Positions 1 to 6,539 of a DNA stretch of 10,649 nucleotides are shown here, one piece after another (position 1 is the stretch's first letter; each line of letters starts with the position of its first letter). A program made the translations under genes and the position numbers. Origin of the DNA: Flavobacteriia bacterium (lineage in GTDB: Bacteria > Bacteroidota > Bacteroidia > Flavobacteriales > Flavobacteriaceae); contig DAOUPQ010000053.1 in the NCBI GenBank assembly GCA_030626085.1, forward strand, positions 1 to 10,649, written 5' to 3'. The notes under the pieces are model-generated. The model did no database searches. It saw nothing but the letters and a program-made list of their open reading frames with translations, and was not told where the DNA came from.

Positions 1-610
1 CATCAACTTGCTTTTCATCAAGTTTTGCAGTCATTTCTGTTTCAATAAAACCTGGAGCTATAGCATTACAACGAATATTACGAGATCCTAATTCTAATGC
101 AACCGATTTAGTAAAACCTAAAATTCCAGCTTTAGATGCCGCATAATTTGCCTGACCTGGATTTCCTTTTAATCCCACCACCGAGCTCATATTAATAATC
201 GAACCGGCTCTTTGTTTCATCATTGGACGAATAACCGCTTTGGTTAGATTAAAAACCGATTTTAGATTTACTTCAATTACTTTATCAAAATCTTCTTCAG
301 AAATACGCATTAACAAATTGTCTTTGGTAATGCCGGCATTATTGATCAATATCTCTAAAGATCCAAATTCTTCTATAACTTCTTTAACCAATTCCTGAGC
401 AGCATCAAAATCTGCAGCATTTGATTGGTATCCCTTAGCTTTTATACCATGAGTTTCTAATTCTTTCTCTAAGGCTTTAGCTGCTTCAACTGATGCATTA
501 AATGTAAAGGCTACATTTGCACCTTGTTTGGCAAATTCTTTAGCAATACCCTTTCCAATTCCACGTGATGCTCCTGTTATTAAAGCTGTTTTATTCTTAA
601 GTAAATTCAT
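1..610 (-). CDS. fabG: 3-oxoacyl-ACP reductase FabG, 3' end cut by the window edge
   Basis: NADPH-dependent reduction of 3-oxoacyl-ACP to 3-hydroxyacyl-ACP in the cytosolic fatty acid elongation cycle. My translation from the ATG at 610 gives 203 codons before the window ends; the family is about 248 residues, so roughly 45 C-terminal residues are missing. It is a classical short-chain dehydrogenase: the cofactor motif TGASRGIG is at residues 12-19, NNAG at 90-93, and the catalytic tetrad is N115, S143, Y156 and K160 in YAASK. The block NNAGITKDNLLMR and the later APGFIETEMT closely resemble FabG rather than generic SDR enzymes. An in-frame ATG at 619 would add three residues (MSF); I prefer 610 because MNLLKNKTALITGAS matches the usual FabG N-terminus. 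A terminator at 656-693 separates it from sucD, so it is probably transcribed separately, although I find no convincing promoter in the 45 bases between them. Confidence 0.95.
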   Translation of the reverse strand, partial: MNLLKNKTALITGASRGIGKGIAKEFAKQGANVAFTFNASVEAAKALEKELETHGIKAKGYQSNAADFDAAQELVKEVIEEFGSLEILINNAGITKDNLLMRISEEDFDKVIEVNLKSVFNLTKAVIRPMMKQRAGSIINMSSVVGLKGNPGQANYAASKAGILGFTKSVALELGSRNIRCNAIAPGFIETEMTAKLDEKQVD

Positions 611-655
611 AAAACTCATTTTTAATTTATAAAAATCAAATTGTGATGTGAAATA

Positions 656-693
656 AAAAATCTGCTCTTAAAATAAATGAAAAGCAGATTTTT
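656..693 (-). terminator. Intrinsic terminator after sucD
   Basis: A perfect 11-bp inverted repeat: AAAAATCTGCT (656-666) pairs with AGCAGATTTTT (683-693) around a 16-base loop. Two further T-A pairs are possible inside the loop after one mismatch. Read on the minus strand, the GC-containing stem core is followed by a run of six T (complement of 655-660), the classical Rho-independent layout. It lies 45 bases downstream of the sucD stop and 45 bases before the fabG start, so it should end the sucD transcript. The T tract exists on both sides, so the structure could also work on the plus strand, but no plus-strand gene reads into it here. Confidence 0.85.
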
Positions 694-737
694 AAAAATT
701 ATTCTATAACTTATTTGAATTTTAAATCTATTAATAA

Positions 738-1610
738 TTATTTTAAAATTTCAGCAACTTTTTTTCCAATTTCGGCAGGTGATTCAACTACATGAATTCC
801 ATTTTCTCTTAGAATTTTCATTTTCGCTTCTGCAGTATCATCTTTTCCACCAACAATAGCACCAGCGTGTCCCATAGTTCTACCTGCAGGCGCAGTTTGC
901 CCGGCAATAAAACCAATTACGGGTTTACGATTACCATCGGCTTTGATCCAACGTGCAGCCTCGGCTTCTAACTGTCCTCCAATTTCACCTATCATAACAA
1001 TAGCATCCGTTTCGTCGTCATTCATAAACATTTCAACAGCATCTTTAGTTGTTGTTCCAATAATTGGGTCACCACCAATTCCTATGGCAGTAGAAATACC
1101 TAAACCTTGTTTAACAACTTGATCCGCTGCTTCATAAGTTAATGTTCCTGATTTTGAAACAACACCTACTCTACCTTTTTTGAATACAAAACCAGGCATG
1201 ATACCAACTTTAGCCTCATCAGAAGTAATTACACCCGGACAATTAGGCCCAACCAAACGACAATCTCTTTGATCAATATATGATTTTACTTTTACCATAT
1301 CAGCCGTTGGAATACCTTCTGTAATACAAATAATCACTTTAATACCAGCATCGGCAGATTCCATTATGGCATCGGCAGCAAACGCAGGTGGTACAAAAAT
1401 AATTGAAGTATCTGCGCCAACTTCTTTAACAGAATCAGCAACAGTATTAAAAACAGGTTTATCTAAATGAGTTTGACCTCCTTTTCCAGGAGTAACACCG
1501 CCAACTACATTGGTGCCATAGTCAATCATTTGCGAAGCGTGAAAAGTACCTTCACTTCCAGTAAATCCTTGTACTATAATTTTTGAATCTTTATTTACTA
1601 ATACGCTCAT
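738..1610 (-). CDS. sucD: Succinyl-CoA ligase (ADP-forming) subunit alpha
   Basis: Alpha subunit of succinyl-CoA synthetase, which converts succinyl-CoA to succinate with ATP or GTP formation in the TCA cycle; it needs the SucC beta subunit. The 290 residues match the family length (E. coli 289). The N-terminal CoA-binding Rossmann domain starts with QGFTGSEGTFH (residues 14-24), GPNCPG is at 121-126, SKSGTLTYE at 152-160, and the phosphorylated active-site histidine is H248 in GRTMGHAGAI. No sucC lies nearby in this window; an unlinked beta subunit is common in Bacteroidota. A perfect TAnnTTTG motif 44 bases upstream and a strong hairpin downstream suggest that sucD is a single-gene transcript, although readthrough from the lipid A operon is possible because no terminator is visible in the 75-base upstream gap. 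Confidence 0.97.
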   Translation of the reverse strand: MSVLVNKDSKIIVQGFTGSEGTFHASQMIDYGTNVVGGVTPGKGGQTHLDKPVFNTVADSVKEVGADTSIIFVPPAFAADAIMESADAGIKVIICITEGIPTADMVKVKSYIDQRDCRLVGPNCPGVITSDEAKVGIMPGFVFKKGRVGVVSKSGTLTYEAADQVVKQGLGISTAIGIGGDPIIGTTTKDAVEMFMNDDETDAIVMIGEIGGQLEAEAARWIKADGNRKPVIGFIAGQTAPAGRTMGHAGAIVGGKDDTAEAKMKILRENGIHVVESPAEIGKKVAEILK

Positions 1611-1653
1611 TATAATAATATTTAATTATTTATTTCTATTAATTTTTACAATA

Positions 1654-1661
1654 CAAAAGTA
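1654..1661 (-). promoter_or_regulatory. Predicted -7 element for sucD
   Basis: On the minus strand this reads TACTTTTG, an exact match to the Bacteroidota sigma-A -7 consensus TAnnTTTG, and lies in the gap between the LpxD-like gene and sucD. Transcription would start near 1648 and give a leader of about 38 bases. No clear -33 TTG is present at the usual spacing; only a T-rich stretch (ACTTTATTT) lies upstream, so this is a motif-based prediction. Confidence 0.5.
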
Positions 1662-1685
1662 AATTAATGAAATGGTTAAATAAAG

Positions 1686-2618
1686 TTATTTGTATAATTT
1701 TTCAATAATTTTTGGGAGTGCCCTAATATTGGCTATTTCTCTATATTTTTCTCTAGCCTCTCCTGCCGGAGTTCCATAATAAACCTTGTTACCTTCTAAA
1801 GATTTAGATACTCCAGCTTTAGCCAATACAATTGCTTTTTTTCCTATGGTTATACCGCTAACAATACCTACTTGACCCCATAAAGTTACTTCATCTTCAA
1901 TAATTGTACAACCTGCAATAGCTACTTGTGATGCAATTAAACATTTTTTTCCAATAACAGTATCATGGGCAATTTGTACTTGATTATCAATTTTTGAACC
2001 TTCGCCAATTGTAGTATCACTCGTTACACCTTTATCAATTGTACATGCCGAACCAATATCAACATGATCTTCAATAACTACCCTGCCACAAGAAATTAGT
2101 TTATCAAAACCTTCAGGTCGATTTTTATAATAAAATGCATCCGATCCTAAAACTGTACCTGAATGTATAGTTACATGATTACCAATCATACAATTATCAT
2201 AGATCGTAACATTGGGATGTATCAAACAATTCTCACCAATTTCTACATGATTACCAATAAAAACATTGGGTTGAATAATTGTGTTTTTACCAATTTTTGC
2301 TGAATCTGAAATACTGTTCGAAGCAGGTTGAAATGGTTTAAAATAAGTTGATAATTTATTAAAATCTCTGAATGGATCATCAGATATTAATAAAGCTTTT
2401 CCTTCGGGACAATCAACTTTTTTATTGATCATAATTACCGTAGCAGCCGAATTTAAAGCTTTGTCATAATATTTTGGATGATCAACAAAAACCATGTCTC
2501 CGATTTCAACAACATGAATTTCATTAATACCTTTTACAGGAAAAGTATCATCTCCAATATATTCAGTATCTGTTAATTGTGCTATTTCTTTTAAAGTATA
2601 AGTTCTTGGAAATTTCAT
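1686..2618 (-). CDS. LpxD-like hexapeptide-repeat acyltransferase (second LpxD homologue)
   Basis: A 310-residue paralogue of LpxD. It keeps the family architecture: an N-terminal alpha/beta uridine-binding-like domain (about 1-95, with HPKY at 47-50 where the canonical LpxD has NPKY) and a left-handed beta-helix of hexapeptide repeats (about 105-275), followed by a short helical tail. The catalytic-type histidine is present as H218 in QIAHD. Several LpxD hallmarks differ from the LpxD encoded at 5457-6500: GSDGFGY becomes GSDAFYY (158-164), TIDRA becomes TIDKG, and the second active-site histidine, in GIVGH, is replaced by glycine (GIVSG, G255). Its tail is also shorter. I infer a sugar-nucleotide or lipid A-related N-acyltransferase with changed acceptor or acyl specificity; its actual substrate cannot be read from the sequence. 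It is the last gene of the lipid A/efp run, 63 bases after efp. Automatic annotation would probably call it UDP-3-O-(3-hydroxymyristoyl)glucosamine N-acyltransferase. Confidence 0.85.
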   Translation of the reverse strand: MKFPRTYTLKEIAQLTDTEYIGDDTFPVKGINEIHVVEIGDMVFVDHPKYYDKALNSAATVIMINKKVDCPEGKALLISDDPFRDFNKLSTYFKPFQPASNSISDSAKIGKNTIIQPNVFIGNHVEIGENCLIHPNVTIYDNCMIGNHVTIHSGTVLGSDAFYYKNRPEGFDKLISCGRVVIEDHVDIGSACTIDKGVTSDTTIGEGSKIDNQVQIAHDTVIGKKCLIASQVAIAGCTIIEDEVTLWGQVGIVSGITIGKKAIVLAKAGVSKSLEGNKVYYGTPAGEAREKYREIANIRALPKIIEKLYK

Positions 2619-2681
2619 TAGAAATCTTTTTGTTTGAATTGGATAGAATTAATTTTAAATTGAACAAACACACCTTAAATA

Positions 2682-3248
2682 TTAGTTTTTTACTCTTTCG
2701 AGGTAGGATCCTTTTTCTGTATCAATTTTAATCTTATCACCTTCATTGATAAATAAAGGAACTTTTACCATAGCACCGGTTTCAACAGTTGCTGGTTTGG
2801 TTGCATTTGTCGCTGTATTACCTTTAACTCCCGGATCAGTTTGTGTAACCTCTAAAATAACACTTAAAGGCATATCAACTGCTAAAGGTAATTCATCATC
2901 AGCTCTAATAATTATTGTCACAACTTCTCCCTCTTTTAAAAGATCTGGTGCGTCTAATGCTTCTTTTTGTAAAGTTATTTGATTATAATCACTTGTATTC
3001 ATAAAGTGAAATGTATCACCTTCAGGATATAAATATTGATATTTTCGAGTTTCAACCCTAACTTCTTCAATTTTATGACCAGAAGAAAATGTATTATCAA
3101 TTACCTTTCCTGAAGTTAAACTTTTAAGTTTGGTACGAACAAATGCCGGTCCTTTACCAGGTTTTACGTGCTGAAATTCAATAACTTTAAACGTATCATT
3201 ATTATAAATAATACAAAGTCCTTTTTTAATATCTGATGTACTTGCCAT
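2682..3248 (-). CDS. efp: Translation elongation factor P
   Basis: EF-P enters the ribosomal E site and relieves stalling at consecutive prolines. The 188 residues match the family length, with three expected parts: an N-terminal KOW-like domain (1-64), a central OB domain (about 68-128) and a C-terminal OB domain ending in GDKIKIDTEKGSYLERV. The tip loop that reaches the peptidyl-transferase centre is KPGKGPAF, with K32 as the residue normally modified; a lysine here rules out the arginine-rhamnosylation type. The modifying enzyme is not in this window. The gene starts 14 bases after the lpxA stop and is therefore inside the lipid A operon. The start ATG follows an A-rich leader without a Shine-Dalgarno sequence, as usual in Bacteroidota. 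Confidence 0.97.
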   Translation of the reverse strand: MASTSDIKKGLCIIYNNDTFKVIEFQHVKPGKGPAFVRTKLKSLTSGKVIDNTFSSGHKIEEVRVETRKYQYLYPEGDTFHFMNTSDYNQITLQKEALDAPDLLKEGEVVTIIIRADDELPLAVDMPLSVILEVTQTDPGVKGNTATNATKPATVETGAMVKVPLFINEGDKIKIDTEKGSYLERVKN

Positions 3249-3262
3249 ATTCTTTTTTAAAT

Positions 3263-4048
3263 TTAAAAATTACTGGAATATCCTTTCATAATTCCACGCT
3301 GTGATTCTTTAATAAAGGTAATTAATTCGTCTCTTTCAGGAGTAGCATCAATTTCAGCCTCTAATATTCGAAGTGCCTGAGTGGTATTATTGTTTTTTTG
3401 AAACAAAATTCTATAAATATTCTGAATTTCATTTATTTTATTTGAATCATAGCCTCTTCGTCTCAATCCTATTGAATTAATACCTATATAAGATAAAGGT
3501 TCTTTGGCTGCTTTTACAAAAGGAGGTACATCTTTTCGTACCAATGAGCCTCCTGAGATCATAGCATGTTTTCCTATATGAATAAATTGATGTACTCCTG
3601 TTAAACCACCAATTATTGCATATTCTCCTATCTCAACATGACCTGCCAACGTTACAGCATTAACAATAATAACGTGATCTTTAATGATACAATCGTGAGC
3701 AATATGAGCAGTCGCCATAATCAGACAATTATTTCCGATCTCTGTTTTACCATAAGCCTTGGTACCTCTGTTTATAGTAGCACATTCTCTTACCGTAGTA
3801 TTATCACCAATAATTACTAATGAATCTTCTCCTTCATATTTTAGATCTTGAGGTATTGCCGATATTACAGCACCCGGGAATATTTTACAGTTCTTGCCTA
3901 TTCTTGCACCTTCCATGATAGTAACATTAGAACCTATCCAGGTACCTTCACCAATAATAACATTATTATGAATGGTTGTAAACGGTTCAATTACTACATT
4001 AGTTGCTATTTTTGCACCTGGGTGTACGTATGCTAATGGTTGATTCAT
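3263..4048 (-). CDS. lpxA: Acyl-ACP--UDP-N-acetylglucosamine O-acyltransferase
   Basis: First step of lipid A synthesis: cytosolic transfer of a 3-hydroxyacyl chain from ACP to the 3-OH of UDP-GlcNAc. The 261 residues (E. coli 262) begin directly with hexapeptide repeats (about 6-180, a left-handed beta-helix) and end with the usual helical domain. AHIAHDC gives the catalytic base H118 (E. coli H125). GVHQF (151-155) and DVPPFV (173-178) are typical LpxA blocks, and GLRRRGY (194-200) matches GLKRRGF of E. coli. At the hydrocarbon-ruler position (E. coli G173) this protein has G166, which fits a long acyl chain rather than the C10 type that has methionine there. It lies 18 bases after the lpxC-fabZ stop and 14 before efp, in the same operon. 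Confidence 0.97.
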   Translation of the reverse strand: MNQPLAYVHPGAKIATNVVIEPFTTIHNNVIIGEGTWIGSNVTIMEGARIGKNCKIFPGAVISAIPQDLKYEGEDSLVIIGDNTTVRECATINRGTKAYGKTEIGNNCLIMATAHIAHDCIIKDHVIIVNAVTLAGHVEIGEYAIIGGLTGVHQFIHIGKHAMISGGSLVRKDVPPFVKAAKEPLSYIGINSIGLRRRGYDSNKINEIQNIYRILFQKNNNTTQALRILEAEIDATPERDELITFIKESQRGIMKGYSSNF

Positions 4049-4066
4049 ATATATACTTTTAAATTA

Positions 4067-5464
4067 TTATTTATCGGGGTTTCTAACTATTTGTGCCATC
4101 AACTCAGCTTCCACAACCAATTTATTATTTGCATAACCATAAGCCTGCATATGACAAATACCTCGACGTATTGAACCCATTAATTCTGCCTTGAATATTA
4201 AGGTGTCTCCAGGCAATACTTTTTGTTTAAATTTAACATTATTCATTTTCATAAAATATGTCAAATAGTTTTCAGGATCAGGAACTGTACTCAAAACTAA
4301 AATTCCACCACATTGAGCCATTGCTTCCACTTGTAAAACTCCAGGCATTACCGGTGCATCAGGAAAATGACCAACAAAAAAAGGTTCATTCATAGTTACA
4401 TTCTTCATGCCAACTACATGTTTATCTGATAATTCTAAAATTCTATCTATCATCAAAAATGGAGGACGATGGGGTAAAATACTCATTATTTTTTGAATAT
4501 CCATTAATGGAGGTTTATTCAAATCATATTTTGGTACTTTGTTTCTCTTTTCTATCTTAACGATCTTGTGTAATTTTTTAGCAAAATTAGTATTGATCTT
4601 ATGTCCTGGCTTATTAACTATAACTTTTCCTTGCAATCGCGTACCAACCAAAGCTAAATCACCAATTACATCTAACAATTTATGTCGTGCAGCTTCATTT
4701 GGCCAATGTAGGGTTAAATTATCTAAAATACCGTTCGGTTTAACTTTTACATTGTTTTTTTTAAATGCTTTGCTCAATTTTTTCATCGTATCAGCTGATA
4801 TCGGTTTATCAACATATACAATAGCATTATTCAAATCTCCTCCTTTAATAAGATCAGCATCCAGCAACATTTCAATTTCGTGTAAAAAACTAAATGTTCT
4901 TGCGTTTGCAATTTCTTTTTTAAAGTCGGATATATTTTTCAGAGTCGCATTTTGAGTGCCTAAAATCTTTGTTCCGAAATCAACCATAGCAGTTATTTCA
5001 TACTTTTTTGAAGGCATAATCATTATTTCACTTCCGGTTTCTTTATCTTTTAGAGAAATAATTTCTTCTACAATAAAATATTCCCTGTCAGCTTCTTGTT
5101 CAACAGTACCTGCTTTTTCTAGTGCTTCAATAAAATACTTGGATGATCCATCCATTATTGGTGGTTCAGCAGCACTAAGTTCAATACATATATTATCTAT
5201 ATCTAAGCCAACAATAGCAGCTATAACATGCTCAGAAGTATTAATAATAACACCATTTTTTTCAAGATTTGTACCTCTTTTAGTACTATTAACATATATA
5301 GCTAATGCTTCTATGGCGGGATGCCCCTCCAAATCAGTTCTTATAAATACAATCCCACTATTTTCAGGTGCAGGTTTAAAAACCATTTCAACTTCTATAC
5401 CTGTATGTAAACCAACACCTTTTAAAGAAATTTCTTTTTGAATAGTTTTTTGCTTATCACTCAT
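4067..5464 (-). CDS. lpxC-fabZ: Bifunctional UDP-3-O-acyl-GlcNAc deacetylase / 3-hydroxyacyl-ACP dehydratase (LpxC-FabZ fusion)
   Basis: One 465-residue protein joins two enzymes. Residues 1 to about 305 are LpxC, the zinc deacetylase that commits UDP-3-O-acyl-GlcNAc to lipid A: zinc ligands H79 (in SEHV), H261 and D265 (in RHKLLD), the neighbouring E78, and the catalytic H288 in NKPGHKIN. Residues from about 318 to 465 are FabZ, which dehydrates 3-hydroxyacyl-ACP: the signature LPHRPPFLMIDR (330-341), catalytic H366 in VGHFP and E380 in LQVEAMAQ, 14 residues apart as in FabZ. The linker is short and lysine-rich. This fusion is known in Bacteroidota and is a good taxonomic marker. It puts two enzymes that compete for the 3-hydroxyacyl pool on one chain. 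The start overlaps the end of lpxD by 8 nt (ATGAGTGA), indicating translational coupling. Confidence 0.97.
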   Translation of the reverse strand: MSDKQKTIQKEISLKGVGLHTGIEVEMVFKPAPENSGIVFIRTDLEGHPAIEALAIYVNSTKRGTNLEKNGVIINTSEHVIAAIVGLDIDNICIELSAAEPPIMDGSSKYFIEALEKAGTVEQEADREYFIVEEIISLKDKETGSEIMIMPSKKYEITAMVDFGTKILGTQNATLKNISDFKKEIANARTFSFLHEIEMLLDADLIKGGDLNNAIVYVDKPISADTMKKLSKAFKKNNVKVKPNGILDNLTLHWPNEAARHKLLDVIGDLALVGTRLQGKVIVNKPGHKINTNFAKKLHKIVKIEKRNKVPKYDLNKPPLMDIQKIMSILPHRPPFLMIDRILELSDKHVVGMKNVTMNEPFFVGHFPDAPVMPGVLQVEAMAQCGGILVLSTVPDPENYLTYFMKMNNVKFKQKVLPGDTLIFKAELMGSIRRGICHMQAYGYANNKLVVEAELMAQIVRNPDK

Positions 5465-6500
5465 TTTCTTTTTCTTTATTAAGTATTATAGTTTTTTCTA
5501 TTTTATCTATTCTTCCAGTTATTTTTGATAAATTTTTAAAATGTACATACGATTTGTTATAATCGGCATAGGGCAACGCAGGACTACCCTGAACAACCGC
5601 ATCATCCTTTAAATTTCTTCCTATTCCGGATTGAGCCTGAATTTTGACTCTATCACCAATAGTGAGATGTCCAACTATTCCAACTTGACCCCCTATTTGG
5701 CAATTTTTACCAATCTTGGTTGAACCTGCCACACCTGTTTGAGCCGCAATTACGGTATTCTCACCAATATCAACATTATGAGCTATTTGAATTTGATTGT
5801 CTAATTTAGCTCCGTTTCTAATATAGGTTGATCCCAAAGTAGCTCTATCAATAGTTGTTGCAGAACCAATATCTACAAAATCTTCAATAATTACATTTCC
5901 TATCTGAGGTACTTTATGATACTTTCCGTTTTCATCCGGTGTATAACCAAAACCATCGCTACCAATAATTACACCACTATGAACAACACATTTCTTCCCA
6001 ATTTGTGATTCTGAATATATTTTAGTGCCGGCAAATACGATGGTATCATCACCAATTTTTACATTATCACCAATAAACACATTTGGATAGATCTTAACAT
6101 TATCACCTAATTCTACATTTTCACCGATGTAAGTAAAAGCTCCTATATATAAATGACTGCCTAAAGTTGCAGTTGCATGAATAAAACTTGGTTCTTCTAT
6201 CCCATTCTTATTTAATTTTATTTGGTTGTAATATTCTAATAGTTTTGAAAAAGCTTTATAAGAATCCTCCACTTTAATAAGCGTTACCGAAACCTTCTTT
6301 TCAGGAATAAAGCTATTATTAACAATAATAATAGAAGCTTTAGTTGTGTAAACAAAAGGTTCGTACTTTGGATTCGCTAAAAAAGTTAACGAGCCCTTTT
6401 CACCTTCTTCAATTTTTGAGAGATTAGAAACTACTTCTTCAGGGTTTCCAATAATTTCCCCATTTAATATCTGCGAGATTTGTATGGCTGTAAATTTCAT
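5457..6500 (-). CDS. lpxD: UDP-3-O-(3-hydroxyacyl)glucosamine N-acyltransferase
   Basis: Third step of lipid A synthesis: N-acylation of UDP-3-O-acyl-glucosamine from 3-hydroxyacyl-ACP. The 347 residues fit the family (E. coli 341). The N-terminal uridine-binding domain (1-100) contains LANPKYEP (41-48); the hexapeptide-repeat beta-helix spans about 105-300; a charged C-terminal helix follows. All hallmark residues are present: GSDGFGY (180-186), TIDRA (216-220), the catalytic base H241 in QIAHN and the second active-site H278 in GIVGH. This makes it the canonical LpxD, in contrast to the paralogue at 1686-2618. It appears to be the first gene of the lipid A operon: a perfect -7 motif lies just before its ATG, 39 bases separate it from the HD gene, and its stop overlaps lpxC-fabZ. 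Confidence 0.97.
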   Translation of the reverse strand: MKFTAIQISQILNGEIIGNPEEVVSNLSKIEEGEKGSLTFLANPKYEPFVYTTKASIIIVNNSFIPEKKVSVTLIKVEDSYKAFSKLLEYYNQIKLNKNGIEEPSFIHATATLGSHLYIGAFTYIGENVELGDNVKIYPNVFIGDNVKIGDDTIVFAGTKIYSESQIGKKCVVHSGVIIGSDGFGYTPDENGKYHKVPQIGNVIIEDFVDIGSATTIDRATLGSTYIRNGAKLDNQIQIAHNVDIGENTVIAAQTGVAGSTKIGKNCQIGGQVGIVGHLTIGDRVKIQAQSGIGRNLKDDAVVQGSPALPYADYNKSYVHFKNLSKITGRIDKIEKTIILNKEKENE

Positions 6501-6505
6501 TGCTG

Positions 6506-6513
6506 CAAAAATA
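6506..6513 (-). promoter_or_regulatory. Predicted -7 element directly in front of lpxD
   Basis: On the minus strand this reads TATTTTTG followed by CAGCA and the lpxD ATG. It is an exact match to the Bacteroidota -7 consensus TAnnTTTG. With the usual few-base distance to the start point, transcription would begin at or next to the start codon (6500), implying a leaderless or nearly leaderless mRNA. No TTG is found at the normal -33 spacing, so the prediction rests on the -7 box alone. Confidence 0.5.
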
Positions 6514-6539
6514 GTAAAATTTATAAGTTTATTAATTTG

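Noticed and set aside
611..619. Start of fabG at the ATG at 619 instead of 610.
   Set aside because: It is in frame and possible, but the extra MSF residues precede a sequence that already matches the normal FabG N-terminus; there is no ribosome-binding site to decide.
2619..2681. Partial inverted repeat (TTTGTT / AACAAA) between efp and the LpxD-like gene as an attenuator or terminator.
   Set aside because: Only six pairs, separated by a long AT-rich loop, with no T tract following; not above what AT-rich DNA gives by chance.
2746..4036. Short plus-strand open frames opposite efp and lpxA (2746-2982, 3638-3820, 3848-4036).
   Set aside because: Antisense to clearly real genes, with no recognisable domains or start signals; the hexapeptide-repeat coding pattern favours such shadows.
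4539..5441. Two back-to-back open frames on the plus strand (4539-4955 and 4956-5441), 138 and 161 codons.
   Set aside because: They lie fully antisense to lpxC, which has all catalytic residues. Their translations are hydrophobic, low-complexity mirror products of AT-rich coding sequence and match no family I know.
1686..6500. Similarity among the three hexapeptide-repeat genes as a possible recent DNA duplication.
   Set aside because: The proteins share a fold and repeated I-G-x-x-x motifs but differ strongly in sequence and tails. This is old paralogy within the LpxA/LpxD families, not a recent repeat or recombination product.
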